DNA of 64,000 nt from JAWKXU01 sp020446465. Its GTDB lineage: Bacteria; Pseudomonadota; Alphaproteobacteria; Sphingomonadales; Sphingomonadaceae. Made by a program: the position numbers and the translations under genes. Below the pieces are notes generated by a model, which saw only the letters and a list, made by a program, of their open reading frames with translations, made no database searches and was not told the origin of the DNA. Positions 62,498 through 64,000 of this stretch are shown in pieces. The stretch is taken from the NCBI GenBank assembly GCA_041396845.1, contig JAWKXU010000003.1, positions 620,001 through 684,000 on the forward strand, given 5' to 3'. Numbering within the stretch: the first letter of the stretch is position 1; each line of letters starts with the position of its first letter.

Positions 62498-63261
62498 GCA
62501 GTCCGTCCCCCGAGCTGTTACTGGCCAGCCACCTCAAGACGCTCAAGCTACCAACCTTCCTGCGCGAGCATGACAAGCTGGCCCGGCGATGCGCGGCCGA
62601 GGGCGCAGATCACGTCCGCTACCTTGCCCGGCTTGTCGAACTGGAGCTGATCGACCGGGAACGCCGGATGGTCGAGCGCCGGATCAAGGCTGCGAAGTTC
62701 CCGGCCGCCAAGAGCCTCGACAGCTTCGACTTTGCCGCGATCCCCAAGCTCAACAAGATGCAGGTGCTGGAACTGGCACGCTGCGACTGGATCAACCGCC
62801 GCGAGAACGTCATAGCCCTTGGTCCCTCGGGAACCGGCAAGACCCATGTGGCGATCGGCCTCGGCCTTGCCGCCTGCCAGAAGGGCCTGACGGTCGGCTT
62901 CACCACCGCGTCCGCGCTGGTCAGCGCGATGATGGAGGCACGCGACGAACGCCGCCTTCTGCGCCTCCACAAGCAAATGGCCGGATACAAGCTCCTCATC
63001 ATCGATGAACTGGGGTTCGTGCCGCTCTCGAAAACCGGCGCGGAACTGCTGTTCGAGCTGATCTCGCAGCGTTACGAGCGCGGCTCGACGCTGATCACCA
63101 GCAACTTGCCGTTCGACGAGTGGACCGAAACGTTCGGCTCCGAGCGCCTGACAGGCGCGCTCCTCGACCGGCTTACCCACCACGTCTCCATACTCGAGAT
63201 GAACGGAGAGAGCTATCGTCTGGCCCAAAGCCAGGCGCGCAAGGCACGCTCCAACCCCTGA
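62494..63261 (+). CDS. istB: IS21-family helper ATPase IstB
   Basis: AAA+ ATPase of 255 residues. Walker A is ALGPSGTGKTHVAIG and Walker B is KLLIIDELGFVPLS. The start overlaps the istA stop (ATGA), so open upstream sequence is rejected. Intact, but without a full istA it cannot support transposition of this copy. Confidence 0.9.
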   Translation: MSSPSPELLLASHLKTLKLPTFLREHDKLARRCAAEGADHVRYLARLVELELIDRERRMVERRIKAAKFPAAKSLDSFDFAAIPKLNKMQVLELARCDWINRRENVIALGPSGTGKTHVAIGLGLAACQKGLTVGFTTASALVSAMMEARDERRLLRLHKQMAGYKLLIIDELGFVPLSKTGAELLFELISQRYERGSTLITSNLPFDEWTETFGSERLTGALLDRLTHHVSILEMNGESYRLAQSQARKARSNP

Positions 63262-63387
63262 CAGAAAAGACCATCCGTGTGTTGGCGACCCCCACTCGGG
63301 CTACGCCCTCGCGGCGCTCGCCAGCACACGGATCACCCGGCCTGATTTTGCGCCGCCCAATGGCCGACTTTTACTCCGCCGTTGACA

Positions 63388-63627
63388 GACGCTCAAGAAC
63401 CGCGTCCTTCTGGAGAACTTGTTTACTTCCTGCCCGGCGATCTCGAACAGCAGATCGAGGCGTTCGTCGAGCACTACAACCACCAACGTTATCACGAGAG
63501 AGCCTCGACGACACCTGCCGATGCCTACTCTTCCGGCAGGGCACCGGCCATCATCAAGCAACGAGAAAGGATCAAGCGAAAGACACTCGAATATCGGCGC
63601 TTGCAACACCGCAGGCTCGCCGCCTAA
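63388..63627 (+). pseudogene. IS3/IS481-type transposase, C-terminal fragment with frameshift
   Basis: Only the end of an integrase-core transposase remains: TLKNRVLLEN at 63389-63418, then in another frame YFLPGDLEQQIEAFVEHYN, HQRYHERASTTPADAYSSG, ending LQHRRLAA. The shift lies near 63420. The 5' part was removed where the truncated IS21 element ends (63387), so the IS21 probably jumped into it. Confidence 0.75.
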
Positions 63628-63696
63628 ATATAATCCAAGACGAGGCCCACGCTCCGTAAATCTACGCCGAGAATTGTGCCAAATGTTCTGACGACG

Positions 63697-63904
63697 GACA
63701 GAGAACTCCCCATCTTCCGGTCCGACGACGATGCAAATGCAACGCTTCAAGTCTCAAGGGCAGGCGCAGCGCTTCGCTGCTGCCCACGGTGCCATCTACA
63801 ACACCTTCAACATTGAGCGACATCTCATCTCCCGAAAGACAATGCGACGCTTCCGAACTTCCGCCATGGAAGAGTGGCTCGCCGCGTCCGCTGCTGACGC
63901 ATGA
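63697..63904 (+). pseudogene. IS6-family (IS26-like) transposase, C-terminal fragment
   Basis: The last part of an IS6 transposase: a HLPVRRR segment, a frameshift near 63729, then MQRFKSQGQAQRFAAAHGAI and IYNTFNIERHLISRKTMRRF, ending with TGA at 63902. These are the typical C-terminal motifs of IS26-like transposases. No catalytic domain is left. Confidence 0.75.
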
Positions 63905-64000
63905 ATTTACCGGTTCCGGGCTTCGCGCAACCAGCGGGAGTTAATCTGACAAGGCCCAAGCCCCCCATCCAGTTCTCACGTATTGCCACATGCATTCTTT
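63905..64000. other. End of window, nothing recognised
   Basis: About 100 bp after the IS6 fragment with no supported feature; it could include the IS6 terminal repeat, but no partner is available for comparison. Confidence 0.3.

Larger units (their letters stand above)
61131..63387 (+). mobile_element. Truncated IS21-family element (second, unrelated copy)
   Basis: It contains the 3' part of istA, istB, and a right end whose outward repeat begins TGTCAACGGCGGAGTAAAAG on the minus strand (right limit 63387). The left end and the start of istA are missing where the element meets the MDR gene. Its proteins differ clearly from those of the 3391-5903 element, so it is a different IS21 subgroup. 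Confidence 0.8.

Noticed and set aside
1..64000. CRISPR array, phage genes, rRNA operon or plasmid origin
   Set aside because: No regularly spaced repeats, phage structural genes, rRNA sequence or replication genes were seen.

Overview
The window reads as the chromosome of an alphaproteobacterium, most likely a sphingomonad of the Novosphingobium/Sphingobium/Sphingopyxis type (inferred from gene content, GC-rich codon use and the style of the housekeeping genes; no rRNA is present to prove it). It is dominated by catabolic genes arranged around a short housekeeping block, and several insertion sequences have cut into it.

Layout. 1-2546: glycolate oxidase genes glcE (runs off the left edge) and glcD. 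2785-6006: remnant of a PEP-utilising enzyme gene cut by a complete IS21-family element (3391-5903). 6180-23175: catabolic cluster A. It holds three thiolase-like proteins (two paired with DUF35 zinc-ribbon/OB partners), three MaoC hotdog hydratases, a classical crotonase, a beta-diketone hydrolase that keeps all five catalytic residues of 6-oxocamphor hydrolase, a Rieske oxygenase, a class III CoA transferase, an amidohydrolase with a DUF59 partner, two acyl-CoA ligases, an acyl-CoA dehydrogenase and a TetR regulator. Three copies of a palindrome (AACAAACGTTTGTT type) sit in its promoters. 23327-32874: housekeeping block with tRNA-Met(CAT), mltG, fabF, acpP, aspS, rnd, oxyR, pgsA and an MFS transporter. 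33727-42434: catabolic cluster B, a beta-oxidation set (3-hydroxyacyl-CoA dehydrogenase, acyl-CoA dehydrogenase, acyl-CoA ligase, two SDRs, thiolase, TetR, NTF2-fold protein, HSL-type esterase). An IS3-family element (42450-43712, TSD CTC) sits just upstream of the esterase.

44083-60355: catabolic cluster C, the most distinctive part. It encodes a CYP101 (P450cam)-like cytochrome P450, a zinc alcohol dehydrogenase, two luciferase-like flavin monooxygenases resembling the diketocamphane monooxygenases (type II Baeyer-Villiger enzymes), a third luciferase-like enzyme, an acyl-CoA ligase, two crotonases, four small proteins (three NTF2/SnoaL-fold, one carboxymuconolactone-decarboxylase-like), a DUF2889 protein, a RibBX-type riboflavin gene and two TetR regulators with palindromic candidate operators. 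60515-63904: a quinone-oxidoreductase gene cut by a truncated IS21 element, then fragments of IS3- and IS6-family transposases.

Interpretation (inference). Clusters A-C look like a system for growth on a bicyclic, camphor-like terpenoid or related alicyclic ketone. P450 hydroxylation and alcohol oxidation would give a diketone. The ring could then be opened either by an FMN-dependent Baeyer-Villiger oxygenase or by hydrolytic C-C cleavage by the 6-oxocamphor-hydrolase homologue. CoA ligases would activate the acids, and the dehydrogenases, hydratases and thiolase/aldolase-like proteins would shorten them. No ferredoxin, ferredoxin reductase or flavin reductase is visible, so electron-transfer partners must come from elsewhere.
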